DNA of 64,000 nt. It comes from CAYWIT01 sp964458415 (GTDB taxonomy: Bacteria > Pseudomonadota > Alphaproteobacteria > Micavibrionales > UBA2020). Positions within the stretch are counted from its first letter, which is position 1. The number at the start of each line of letters is the position of its first letter. The stretch lies in NCBI GenBank assembly GCA_964458415.1, contig CAYWIT010000004.1:62001-126000 (forward strand), written 5' to 3'. This document shows, piece after piece, positions 41,090 through 48,825 of this stretch. The notes beneath the pieces were generated by a model. That model had not been told where the DNA came from. It did no database searches and worked only from the letters and a program-made list of their open reading frames with translations. The position numbers and the translations under genes are program-made.

Positions 41090-43912
41090 CTAATTTTGAT
41101 CTTGTTTTAAAAATGCGCGCGTAATGTCTACCGCCTCCTTCAGGCCGATGCGTTCAATAGCGATACCTGCGGGGAAGGCCGTCGTCAGGCGCGTCGGCAG
41201 GGCGGCATCCAGCATAACGAATATTCCCTTGTCCGTAGCGGTGCGGATCAAGCGGCCAAAAGCCTGTTTCAGCCGGAAGCGGGCGAGCATGTCATCATAA
41301 TTTTTGCCGAAATGCGCCCGCCGGGCTTTGTGCAGCAGCGTCGGGCGCGGCCAGGGCACGCGATCATAAACGGCAAGCCGCAAGGAGCGCCCCGGTACGT
41401 CGATGCCGTCACGTGTCGCGTCCGTGCCAAGCAGGCAGGCGTTCTCTTCGGCGCGGAAAATATCGATCAGCGTTGCGGTATCCAGCGGATCGACATGCTG
41501 GGCATAAAGCGGAATGCCGTTTTCCTCCAGCGCTTGTTGCAGGCGCTCCTGTACGGCACGAAGACGCTGCACAGCCGTGAAAATGCCGAGCGCCCCGCCG
41601 CCGGAGGCTAGAAATAGGGCGCGATAGGCGGCCGCCACTTCATCGGGGTTCTCCTTGCGCACATCTTTGACAACAAGAATGCGGGTTTGTCTTGCGTAGT
41701 CAAACGGCGAAGGCGCCGAGAAAAGTTCAGGCTTTTCCGTCAAATGCGCAACGCCTGTCCGGGCGAGGGGGCTGGCCCAGCCTTCCGCATCCTCCGGTGT
41801 GCGGTCACGCAATGTGGCCGAGGTGACGACGGCTCCCTGTACGTGCGGCTTGAGTGCGGCTGCGAAAAGGGCGGCGGGATCAAGAGCCGCGCGGAACAGG
41901 CCGCCATCGTCGTCGCGCCCTTCGATCCGTGTGATTTCCAGCCAGTCGATGACGCCTTCCGGCGCTTTGGAGAGCAGCGATTCCAGCATGGCCAACCAGC
42001 CGCCAACGACATTTTCCGCACGCCGTGTCAGGGCTTCGGCGGTATAGCGCAGCCGCTCCCGCGCCGTGGTCTCCAGGTCTTCGGCTTCCTCCACCAGTTT
42101 TTTGCGCAACAATGCCGCAAGGGATCGCAGGGGGCGCTGCAAATCGCGCAGTCGCAGGGACAGCGCATAGGCTGCGTCGGCGAGCCCCGGAATAACCGGC
42201 TGCGTAGCGGTCTCCAGCGCATAGAATCCTTTCAGATCTTTGTTGCGGGCATAGACCTGCTGGCGGCAGAGCAGGAGAAAATTTTCGGTCACGCCCTTGG
42301 GGGATTCTTCTGCCAGCCGCTGCCGCCATTGCGGGCCGGGCAGGCCGCGCGCCGCTTCCAGAGCCAGATCAAGTGCGGCTTTGGCGGCGTCATCGTCGGC
42401 GATGATTTCCTCCAGCCGCCGTTTTAATCCGCGGGCGCGGCTCTTGCGGTCGCTTTCGACGCCGAGAATCCAGCGGCGCAGCTCGGCTGTTTCGCCGCCG
42501 GTGAGCGCGCCCGAAAAAACACCGTCCGCGGCATCGAACAGATGATGTCCCTCGTCAAAAACAAAGCGTCCCGGCAAAGCGTCATCTTCGCCGCCCAGCG
42601 CCAGCTGATGCATGACCAGCGCGTGATTGGCAATGACGATATCGGCCCTTGCCGCCTTGCGCAGGCTTTTCTCGATAAAACAGCGGTTGAAGTGCGGGCA
42701 GGCGGAATAAATGCATTCGCCGCGCCGGTCGGCCAGACTGTGGACCCGATGCCAGCCCAGCAGCCCCGGCAACCAGCCCGGAAAATCGCTGCCGCCGAGG
42801 TCGCCCTCGCCAGTGAGCGCGACCCAGCGCAGCATCAGGCCGAGGGCTATGGCGTTGGGGGCACTGGTATGGAGGGTGGGGGATTGTGTCGCATCCTCCA
42901 GATTGAGCAGGCAGAGATAATTGTCGCGGCCCTTGCGGGTCACGACCTTGCGCGATTGCGTGATGGGGTCATCGTAAAGCCCCTTCAGTTCTTCCGCTGC
43001 CTGTCGCTGCAGGTTGCGGGTATAGGTGGAAACCCAGACGGCCCCGCCGTTTTTTTCCGCCCAGAGCGTGGCGGGAGCCAGATAGCCCAGTGTTTTGCCG
43101 ACGCCGGTTCCGGCCTCAGCCAGCACAATGCGCGGCTCTCCCGGCGCGTCACAGGGGGAAAAGGCATGGGTGAGGGCATGGCTGTATTCTTTTTGCGCGG
43201 GGCGGTCTTCCTTTTTCTGGCGGGCGCGCAAGCGGTGCAGGCGTTCCTCTGCTTCTTCCGGCGTCACGGGCAGGTGGCCGGCAGGCGGTTCCGGCGCGTG
43301 TTGCGCCCATTCCGGCAGTTTTTCCCAGATTTTCAGGGCAGTTCGGATTTCCCCGCGGCCGGGCGGCGTTTCTGTCCGGCCGAGTGCGGCCAGAACAGAC
43401 GGGGCCCAGAGCCAGCCTTCCGGCTGCTCCGCGCCGTCATTCGCCTGTCCCGTCATACCCATCATCGCGGCCAGTGCCGCAGGGTCGGAAGCTTCCTTGC
43501 GCATCGGGGCTGTCAGGTCCGTCAGCAGGTGGCGGATGCTGTCCCGCAGGGACAGGCAGCGGTCCTCGGCGCTGACAGGCTCAAGAAGATGCATCGCGGC
43601 AGCGATGCCGCCGGGCGTCGGTACGCAGAACACGCCGGGGTGGACAAAGGCAAAAAGCTCCAGCACGTCATAGGCGATAACCCTGTCTACCCGCAGGAAC
43701 TTCGCCAGTGATGCGGCATGGCAGACAACTGGAATATGCGTAGACAGAAGTTTTCGGGCCTGATCGGGAGTGAGATACTTCAGCTCGCCATCCGTGGTCA
43801 GGGCGCAAATCCGGTGTCCGTCCATGACCAGCACGGGCGCTTTGGGAATCAGCAGGCGGCGGGGGGGTGGCGCTGGCGGCGGCGGTTGGGCGGGAAGGGC
43901 TTGCATGGCCAT
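41090..43912 (-). CDS. DinG/XPD-family ATP-dependent DNA helicase
   Basis: The 940-residue product is a superfamily 2 helicase with Walker A EAGTGVGKTLGYLAPATLWA, Walker B FVFDEGHHLFDAADG and a cysteine cluster (LCLLNLED, CIYSACPHFNRC) fitting the 4Fe-4S site of DinG/XPD enzymes. C-terminal motifs LLGTDATRDGIDVPGRSLR and LKQAFGRLIRTATDKG complete the second RecA domain. The first 230 residues are a family-variable domain with a Pro-rich start (PAQPPPPAPPPRR) and no clear catalytic motif. It likely unwinds DNA at R-loops or forks in repair. It is divergent from the acetyltransferase gene. Confidence 0.88.
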   Translation of the reverse strand: MAMQALPAQPPPPAPPPRRLLIPKAPVLVMDGHRICALTTDGELKYLTPDQARKLLSTHIPVVCHAASLAKFLRVDRVIAYDVLELFAFVHPGVFCVPTPGGIAAAMHLLEPVSAEDRCLSLRDSIRHLLTDLTAPMRKEASDPAALAAMMGMTGQANDGAEQPEGWLWAPSVLAALGRTETPPGRGEIRTALKIWEKLPEWAQHAPEPPAGHLPVTPEEAEERLHRLRARQKKEDRPAQKEYSHALTHAFSPCDAPGEPRIVLAEAGTGVGKTLGYLAPATLWAEKNGGAVWVSTYTRNLQRQAAEELKGLYDDPITQSRKVVTRKGRDNYLCLLNLEDATQSPTLHTSAPNAIALGLMLRWVALTGEGDLGGSDFPGWLPGLLGWHRVHSLADRRGECIYSACPHFNRCFIEKSLRKAARADIVIANHALVMHQLALGGEDDALPGRFVFDEGHHLFDAADGVFSGALTGGETAELRRWILGVESDRKSRARGLKRRLEEIIADDDAAKAALDLALEAARGLPGPQWRQRLAEESPKGVTENFLLLCRQQVYARNKDLKGFYALETATQPVIPGLADAAYALSLRLRDLQRPLRSLAALLRKKLVEEAEDLETTARERLRYTAEALTRRAENVVGGWLAMLESLLSKAPEGVIDWLEITRIEGRDDDGGLFRAALDPAALFAAALKPHVQGAVVTSATLRDRTPEDAEGWASPLARTGVAHLTEKPELFSAPSPFDYARQTRILVVKDVRKENPDEVAAAYRALFLASGGGALGIFTAVQRLRAVQERLQQALEENGIPLYAQHVDPLDTATLIDIFRAEENACLLGTDATRDGIDVPGRSLRLAVYDRVPWPRPTLLHKARRAHFGKNYDDMLARFRLKQAFGRLIRTATDKGIFVMLDAALPTRLTTAFPAGIAIERIGLKEAVDITRAFLKQDQN

Positions 43913-44007
43913 AAATTACAGAACTTTTTTCTGAAAAGACAGGCAGAAATACAAAACTTGCAACGCTCTGATTTATCTGGCAAAAATTTGGCCTGCACGG
44001 GGATGAC

Positions 44008-44439
44008 ATGGATCCAGAATGTTTTTTAGTCAGGACTGAACAAGACATGCGGGCGTGCCTGTCCTTGCGCCATGATGTTTTTGTACAGGAACAGGGGGTT
44101 CCGGAGGATCTGGAGCTTGACGGGCTTGATGCGTCGGCACGGCATTTTGCAGTCCGGACGGGTGGTGATATTATCGCAACTTGCCGTATCCGGCTTGTTG
44201 ACGGCACCGCTAAAATCGAGCGGGTCGCGGTGGCGAGAGATTCTCGCGGTAAAGGCGTCGGGGCCGCGCTGATGAAATATATCATGCAGGAACTGGAAAA
44301 AACGGACCACATCACGCTGTTTAAACTCAGCGCCCAGACCGATGCCGTGCCGTTTTATGAACGATTGGGATTCCGTGCTTACGGGCAGGAATATATGGAT
44401 GCAGGCCTTCCGCATTATGATATGGTACAGGAAAGATAA
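44008..44439 (+). CDS. GNAT-family N-acetyltransferase
   Basis: The 143-residue protein has the GNAT fold. The acetyl-CoA loop appears as RVAVARDSRGKGVGAALMKYI (the RxxGxG/A part is RGKGVG), followed by the C-terminal PFYERLGFRAYGQEYMDAGLPH typical of the YjcF/ElaA-like group. The acceptor is unknown. It precedes lysS by 18 bases on the same strand and may be co-transcribed with it. Confidence 0.87.
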   Translation: MDPECFLVRTEQDMRACLSLRHDVFVQEQGVPEDLELDGLDASARHFAVRTGGDIIATCRIRLVDGTAKIERVAVARDSRGKGVGAALMKYIMQELEKTDHITLFKLSAQTDAVPFYERLGFRAYGQEYMDAGLPHYDMVQER

Positions 44440-44457
44440 GGTATAGAGGAAAAGAAG

Positions 44458-45969
44458 ATGACCAAGCAACAAACTGCCGATGTGGCCCACCAGACGACGG
44501 ATTCCAATGCACTGATCGACGCCAAGATCGAGAATCTGAAACAGCTGGAAAGCCGGGGCGTCAACCCTTATCCGTATAAATTCGAAGTGACCCACTACGC
44601 CGCCGGCCTGCATGAAAAATATGCCGGCCTGGCCACGGGAGAAGTGACGACAGACGTTGTCTCTGTAGCGGGGCGCATGATGTCCAACCGCAATTCCGGC
44701 ATGTTCATCGATCTGAAGGATACCACCGGCAAGATCCAGATTTTCAGTCACAAGGACCAGATCGCGCCGGAGCTGCGCGAGCAAATGGCCCATTACGATA
44801 TCGGCGATATTATCGGCGTGACGGGCATTGTCCGCCGCACCCCGCGGGGCGAGCTGACCATCAATACGCAGAAAGCGGAAATGCTGTGCAAATCTGTGCG
44901 CCCCTTGCCGGAGAAATACCATGGCCTGCATGACGTCGAGCTGAAGTACCGCAAGCGCTATCTCGACTTGATCATGAATGACGAAAGCCGCGCGACATTT
45001 CGCCAGCGGAGCCGGATTATTTCCTTTATCCGCAATCTTCTTGAATCCGAGGGATTTATGGAGGTGGAAACGCCGATGTTGCATCCGATTGCGGGCGGGG
45101 CCAATGCCAAGCCGTTTCTGACGCATCATAACGCGCTGGACATGCAGCTTTATCTGCGGATCGCGCCGGAACTCTATCTCAAGCGGCTGGTCGTCGGCGG
45201 CTTCGACCGCGTGTTCGAGATCAACCGCTGCTTCCGCAACGAAGGGATTTCGATCAAGCACAATCCGGAATTCACCTCGGTCGAGCTCTATCAGGCTTAT
45301 GCCGATTATACCGATATGATGGCGCTGGCGGAACGTATTGTCGAAGGCGCCGTCAAGGCGACGCATAACGGGGAAACCAAAGTCAAATTCGGCGCGCATG
45401 AAATCGATTTCAAGGCGCCGTGGGCGCGCAAGTCCATGACACAGCTGGTGCAGGAAAAAACCGGCGTTGATTTCCTGACGCTGACCGAAACGGGTGCTGC
45501 GGCGCTGGCCGCTGAAAAGCTGGGCGTGGCGATCAAGCCGGGATCGAACTGGGGCGAAATTGTCGAGGCGGTTTTTGCCGACAAGGTCGAATTCACGCTG
45601 ATCCAGCCGGTGCATGTTACCGATCTGCCGAAGGATATCTCGCCGTTGGCGAAGGTCCATCGTGACAATCCGCTGCTGACCGAGCGGTTTGAAAGCTATG
45701 TCAATGCTTGGGAAGTCGCCAATGCGTTCTCGGAGCTGACCAGTCCTTTCGACCAGCTTGACCGCTTTAAAAAGCAGATGGAGGCGCGAGAGCAGGGGAA
45801 CGAGGAAGCGCAGATGCTGGATGAGGATTTTGTTGAATCGCTGGAATACGGACTGCCGCCGACGGGCGGGCTGGGCATCGGCATTGACCGCATGGTCATG
45901 TTGCTCACGGATTCACAGAGTATCCGTGATGTTATTGCCTTTCCGACGTTGCGGCATCACCAGAAATAA
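44458..45969 (+). CDS. lysS: Lysine-tRNA ligase, class II
   Basis: The 503-residue enzyme charges tRNA-Lys. The anticodon-binding OB fold occupies residues about 70-170 (VAGRMMSNRNSGMFIDLKD). The class II core has motif 1 (FMEVETPMLHPIAGGANAKP), motif 2 (NRCFRNEGISIKHNPEFTSV) and motif 3 (GLPPTGGLGIGIDRMVMLL). It ends 40 bases before the copper-related gene, which has its own -10 element. Confidence 0.96.
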   Translation: MTKQQTADVAHQTTDSNALIDAKIENLKQLESRGVNPYPYKFEVTHYAAGLHEKYAGLATGEVTTDVVSVAGRMMSNRNSGMFIDLKDTTGKIQIFSHKDQIAPELREQMAHYDIGDIIGVTGIVRRTPRGELTINTQKAEMLCKSVRPLPEKYHGLHDVELKYRKRYLDLIMNDESRATFRQRSRIISFIRNLLESEGFMEVETPMLHPIAGGANAKPFLTHHNALDMQLYLRIAPELYLKRLVVGGFDRVFEINRCFRNEGISIKHNPEFTSVELYQAYADYTDMMALAERIVEGAVKATHNGETKVKFGAHEIDFKAPWARKSMTQLVQEKTGVDFLTLTETGAAALAAEKLGVAIKPGSNWGEIVEAVFADKVEFTLIQPVHVTDLPKDISPLAKVHRDNPLLTERFESYVNAWEVANAFSELTSPFDQLDRFKKQMEAREQGNEEAQMLDEDFVESLEYGLPPTGGLGIGIDRMVMLLTDSQSIRDVIAFPTLRHHQK

Positions 45970-45972
45970 AAT

Positions 45973-46003
45973 TTAACTATTCTTAAAGAATTTGCTGTAT
46001 AAT
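45973..46003 (+). promoter_or_regulatory. Candidate long-spacer (MerR/CueR-type) promoter of the metal efflux operon
   Basis: TTAACT (45973-45978) and a perfect TATAAT (45998-46003) are separated by 19 bases, the spacing used by MerR-family activators. The spacer contains the 13-bp palindrome ATTCTT-A-AAGAAT (45979-45991). The palindrome is off-centre by about 3 bases and unlike the known CueR box, so this is tentative. Transcription would start near 46010, at the first ATG, giving a nearly leaderless mRNA. Confidence 0.4.
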
Positions 46004-46009
46004 CGACCC

Positions 46010-46390
46010 ATGGTTATGTTCAAACGCATTATGGCTGTTTTCATCTGTCTGGGGCTGCTGCTGTCCGCCCCGGTTGCACAGGCGCAGCCGGATTGCCCGA
46101 TGATGCACCAGCAAGACAAAACCATGGACAAGACGATGGATCCCATGATGGATATGACCCATTGCAAGGAGATGTCGCAGGAAAATCACCAGCAGAAGAA
46201 AAATGGCTGTGATGATTTATTGTGCCAGATTCAGTGCAAGGCGGGAATATCCTCCGTTTCCATGGCACCGGTTCCGCAAAACCTGACGACCGTTTACGTT
46301 GCAGGCGCCGTTTATCACTTCTCCGATTTTGCGCTTCCTCCGCAATCCGCCGCCACCGCGCCGGATCGTCCGCCGAAAGCCCTGTCGTAA
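46010..46390 (+). CDS. Small Met/His/Cys-rich periplasmic protein of the copper efflux operon
   Basis: The 126-residue protein has a signal peptide (RIMAVFICLGLLLSAPVAQA). A metal-ligand-rich stretch follows, with CPMMHQQDKTMDKTMDPMMD and then MTHCKEM, GCDDLLCQIQC. The Met, His and Cys content suggests binding of Cu(I) or Ag(I) in the periplasm, but this is composition-based inference. The start may be ATG 46010, 46016 or a later Met; none has a Shine-Dalgarno sequence, and the -10 element lies only 7 bases before 46010. cusC-like follows 37 bases later. Confidence 0.75.
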   Translation: MVMFKRIMAVFICLGLLLSAPVAQAQPDCPMMHQQDKTMDKTMDPMMDMTHCKEMSQENHQQKKNGCDDLLCQIQCKAGISSVSMAPVPQNLTTVYVAGAVYHFSDFALPPQSAATAPDRPPKALS

Positions 46391-46427
46391 TCCAGTTTTG
46401 AACGGATTCTGACGACAGGAGATTTTT

Positions 46428-47612
46428 ATGCGTTATCATACAGCTTTTATACTGCTTGCCCTCGGGGCGGCTTCTCCGGCCTTTGCGCTGGAACCGGATA
46501 CAAAGTGGCAGCAGGCCCTGCAAAGCCTTGCCAGCCATCCCGAGGTGACGGCCTCTCTTGACGCGGCTCGTGCGGCAAAGGAGTTTGCCGCCGGAGAGAT
46601 GGGCCTGCCGGACCCGATGCTGTTCATTGAAAACCGCAATATCTCCGCGATGGATGAGGAAAAAATGCTGGGTTTCAGCCAGTCTGTTCCGGCTTTCGGG
46701 GCAAGGCGTGCTGCGGCGCAAAAATACAGGGAAAACACTGAAAAATCTGGATTGCTGGCAGGGTTTGCCCGCAGTGCGCTGGAAGCGCGATTGATAACGG
46801 CGCTGGCCCATCTGCAAAAAGTGTCTGCGCTGGAAAAGATCGCGCAGGAACAGAAAAAGCTGCTGGCTGTAGCGGCGAAGAGCGCCCGTGGCCGCGTGGC
46901 TGCCAATATCGGCGGCGTGGAGAATGTTTCGATGATCGGTGTGGCGGCTGCCGACATTGACTTGATGCTGGCGGATCTGGAAGAAGAGCGTCATGACCTG
47001 CAAAATATGCTGGAATATCTGACCGGTAGCACGATGGAAATAGAGCCTCCGGAAACCGTCAGGACGGAATGGGACGGGGATATTCAAAAAACATGGCCGG
47101 TGATGATTGCGGCGGCGGAAAGGAAAATGACGGCGGCGGACGTGAGGATGCAGGAGGCTGCGTTTCGCCCGTCGTTCGAGCTGGGCGGCAGCATCAACCG
47201 CATGGACCGCGGGGAGAATTCAGGCACCCTGCGTCTGGGGCTCAGCGTACCGCTCTGGGCGGCGGGTAATCAGGCGCCCAGACTGCGCGGGGCGCAGGCC
47301 CTGTTGTCCGCCCGTTCCGGCGACGAGCAGAAAATGCAGCGCGAGATGCAGGAAAAGCTTGCGCATCTCCAGACGCAGATTGATGTCAGTGTCAAAAAAG
47401 AGGTGCTGCTGAAAGAAAAAACAGCGGCGGCGGAAAAGACGGCTGCTGCCCGGAAAAGGGCCTATGCGGCGGGGGAATCAACCATGGGCGCGGTGGTCGA
47501 AGCCAAAGTATCCGCTCTGGACGCCAAAGCGGGTCTGGCGCGTGAACAGGCGCGTCAGACAGAGTTGATCGCCGCTTTTAATAGCTATATCGCGGGAGGG
47601 CGCCATGAATAA
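46428..47612 (+). CDS. cusC: Outer-membrane efflux channel (TolC/CusC family)
   Basis: The 394-residue protein begins with a signal peptide (HTAFILLALGAASPAFA) and has the repeated helical hairpins of the outer membrane efflux protein family, such as SLASHPEVTASLDAARAAKE and LPDPMLFIENRNIS. It is somewhat shorter than TolC. As part of a CusCBA-type tripartite pump it would form the exit duct for copper or silver. It overlaps the adaptor gene by 8 bases. Confidence 0.85.
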   Translation: MRYHTAFILLALGAASPAFALEPDTKWQQALQSLASHPEVTASLDAARAAKEFAAGEMGLPDPMLFIENRNISAMDEEKMLGFSQSVPAFGARRAAAQKYRENTEKSGLLAGFARSALEARLITALAHLQKVSALEKIAQEQKKLLAVAAKSARGRVAANIGGVENVSMIGVAAADIDLMLADLEEERHDLQNMLEYLTGSTMEIEPPETVRTEWDGDIQKTWPVMIAAAERKMTAADVRMQEAAFRPSFELGGSINRMDRGENSGTLRLGLSVPLWAAGNQAPRLRGAQALLSARSGDEQKMQREMQEKLAHLQTQIDVSVKKEVLLKEKTAAAEKTAAARKRAYAAGESTMGAVVEAKVSALDAKAGLAREQARQTELIAAFNSYIAGGRHE

Positions 47613-48825
47613 CAAATATGCCGTGTTACTGTTCATCTGCCTGCTGTTGTCAGCGGGAAGCGTTCGCGCCGGAGAGGTGGTGCAGGATGATTCCGGCCGC
47701 AAGGTGCTTTATTGGTATGATCCGATGGTGCCGGGCACGCGCTTTGATGCGCCCGGAAAATCCCCGTTCATGGATATGATGCTGGTGCCGAAATACGCAC
47801 AGGAGGAGGCGGAACAGGAAGCCGGCCAGAGCCCGATTATTTCCGTCACCGATGCCGATGTCCAGAAGATGGGTGTGCGCACGGAAAAGGCGCGGTTGAC
47901 AAAAACCGAAAGCGCTTTGCGCGCCACGGGAACCGTGGTCGAGAATGAAAGAATGCGTTTTGTGGTCTCGAGCCAGGTGGAGGGGCGGATCGAGGATTTG
48001 AAGTTCAATGCTGTGGGAGATCCGGTGCAGAAGGGGCAGAGTTTATACAGCCTGTATAGTCCAGCGCTTTACGCCCTGCAGGCCGATTTTCTGGCGGCGC
48101 GCAAGGCGGGCATTACGGATCTGGCCGAGGCGGCGCAGCAGCGGCTGTTGTTTCTTGGTGTTGACAAGGCTGTCGTTGCGGGTATAGCCAAAAGCGGAAA
48201 ACCGCTGGAAATCGTACCGTTTATGGCGCCTGCCAGCGGGATTCTGAACCGGCTGGAGGTGCGGAACGGGCAATATATCAAGGCCAATGACAAGGTGGCG
48301 GAAATACAGGATCTTGCAGTGATCTGGATCGAGGCAGCACTGCCGGAAGGGGATCTGCAAAATGTGCAGTCGGGGGATCATGCGGAAATCTCCTTTGCCG
48401 GAGATCCCGTGCCCTATAACGCCGTTGTCGAATATATCTATCCAGCGCTGTCAGCAGAAACGCGCACCGGAAAGGTCAGGCTGGCGCTGGAGAACAAAGA
48501 AGGCCGCCTGCGCCCTGCTTCTTATGCGGCTGTTTCATTCGCGGCGCAAGGTACAGAGGTGCTGACGGTGCCTGCCTCTGCCATCCTGCGTTCTTCGCGC
48601 GGGGATCATGTATTGCTGTCGCTGGGTGGCGGAAAGTTTCAGACGCGTGCCGTGAAGACCGGAGGAACCCGTGCGGGGCGGACGGAAATCGCCGATGGGG
48701 TGAAAGAGGGGGAGACTGTCGTCGTTTCCGGTCAGTTCCTGATCGATTCCGAATCAAACCTGAATGAAGTGCTGGATCGGAAAACGCCGGATCAGATGGA
48801 GGGAGGCGCACATGCGGGACATTGA
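47605..48825 (+). CDS. cusB: RND efflux periplasmic adaptor (CusB family)
   Basis: The 406-residue membrane-fusion protein has a signal peptide (YAVLLFICLLLSAGSVRA). An N-terminal heavy-metal-binding segment, YWYDPMVPGTRFDAPGKSPF and then MDMMLVPKY, is diagnostic of CusB-type adaptors. Barrel-sandwich and beta-barrel domains follow, with VEGRIEDLKFNAVGDPVQKG. It links the inner-membrane pump and outer-membrane channel and hands over Cu(I) or Ag(I). It ends inside the start of the pump gene (14-base overlap). Confidence 0.9.
   Translation: MNNKYAVLLFICLLLSAGSVRAGEVVQDDSGRKVLYWYDPMVPGTRFDAPGKSPFMDMMLVPKYAQEEAEQEAGQSPIISVTDADVQKMGVRTEKARLTKTESALRATGTVVENERMRFVVSSQVEGRIEDLKFNAVGDPVQKGQSLYSLYSPALYALQADFLAARKAGITDLAEAAQQRLLFLGVDKAVVAGIAKSGKPLEIVPFMAPASGILNRLEVRNGQYIKANDKVAEIQDLAVIWIEAALPEGDLQNVQSGDHAEISFAGDPVPYNAVVEYIYPALSAETRTGKVRLALENKEGRLRPASYAAVSFAAQGTEVLTVPASAILRSSRGDHVLLSLGGGKFQTRAVKTGGTRAGRTEIADGVKEGETVVVSGQFLIDSESNLNEVLDRKTPDQMEGGAHAGH

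Noticed and set aside
44026..45660. 544-codon open frame on the minus strand opposite lysS
   Set aside because: Antisense shadow of lysS and the acetyltransferase gene, without ribosome site or family features.
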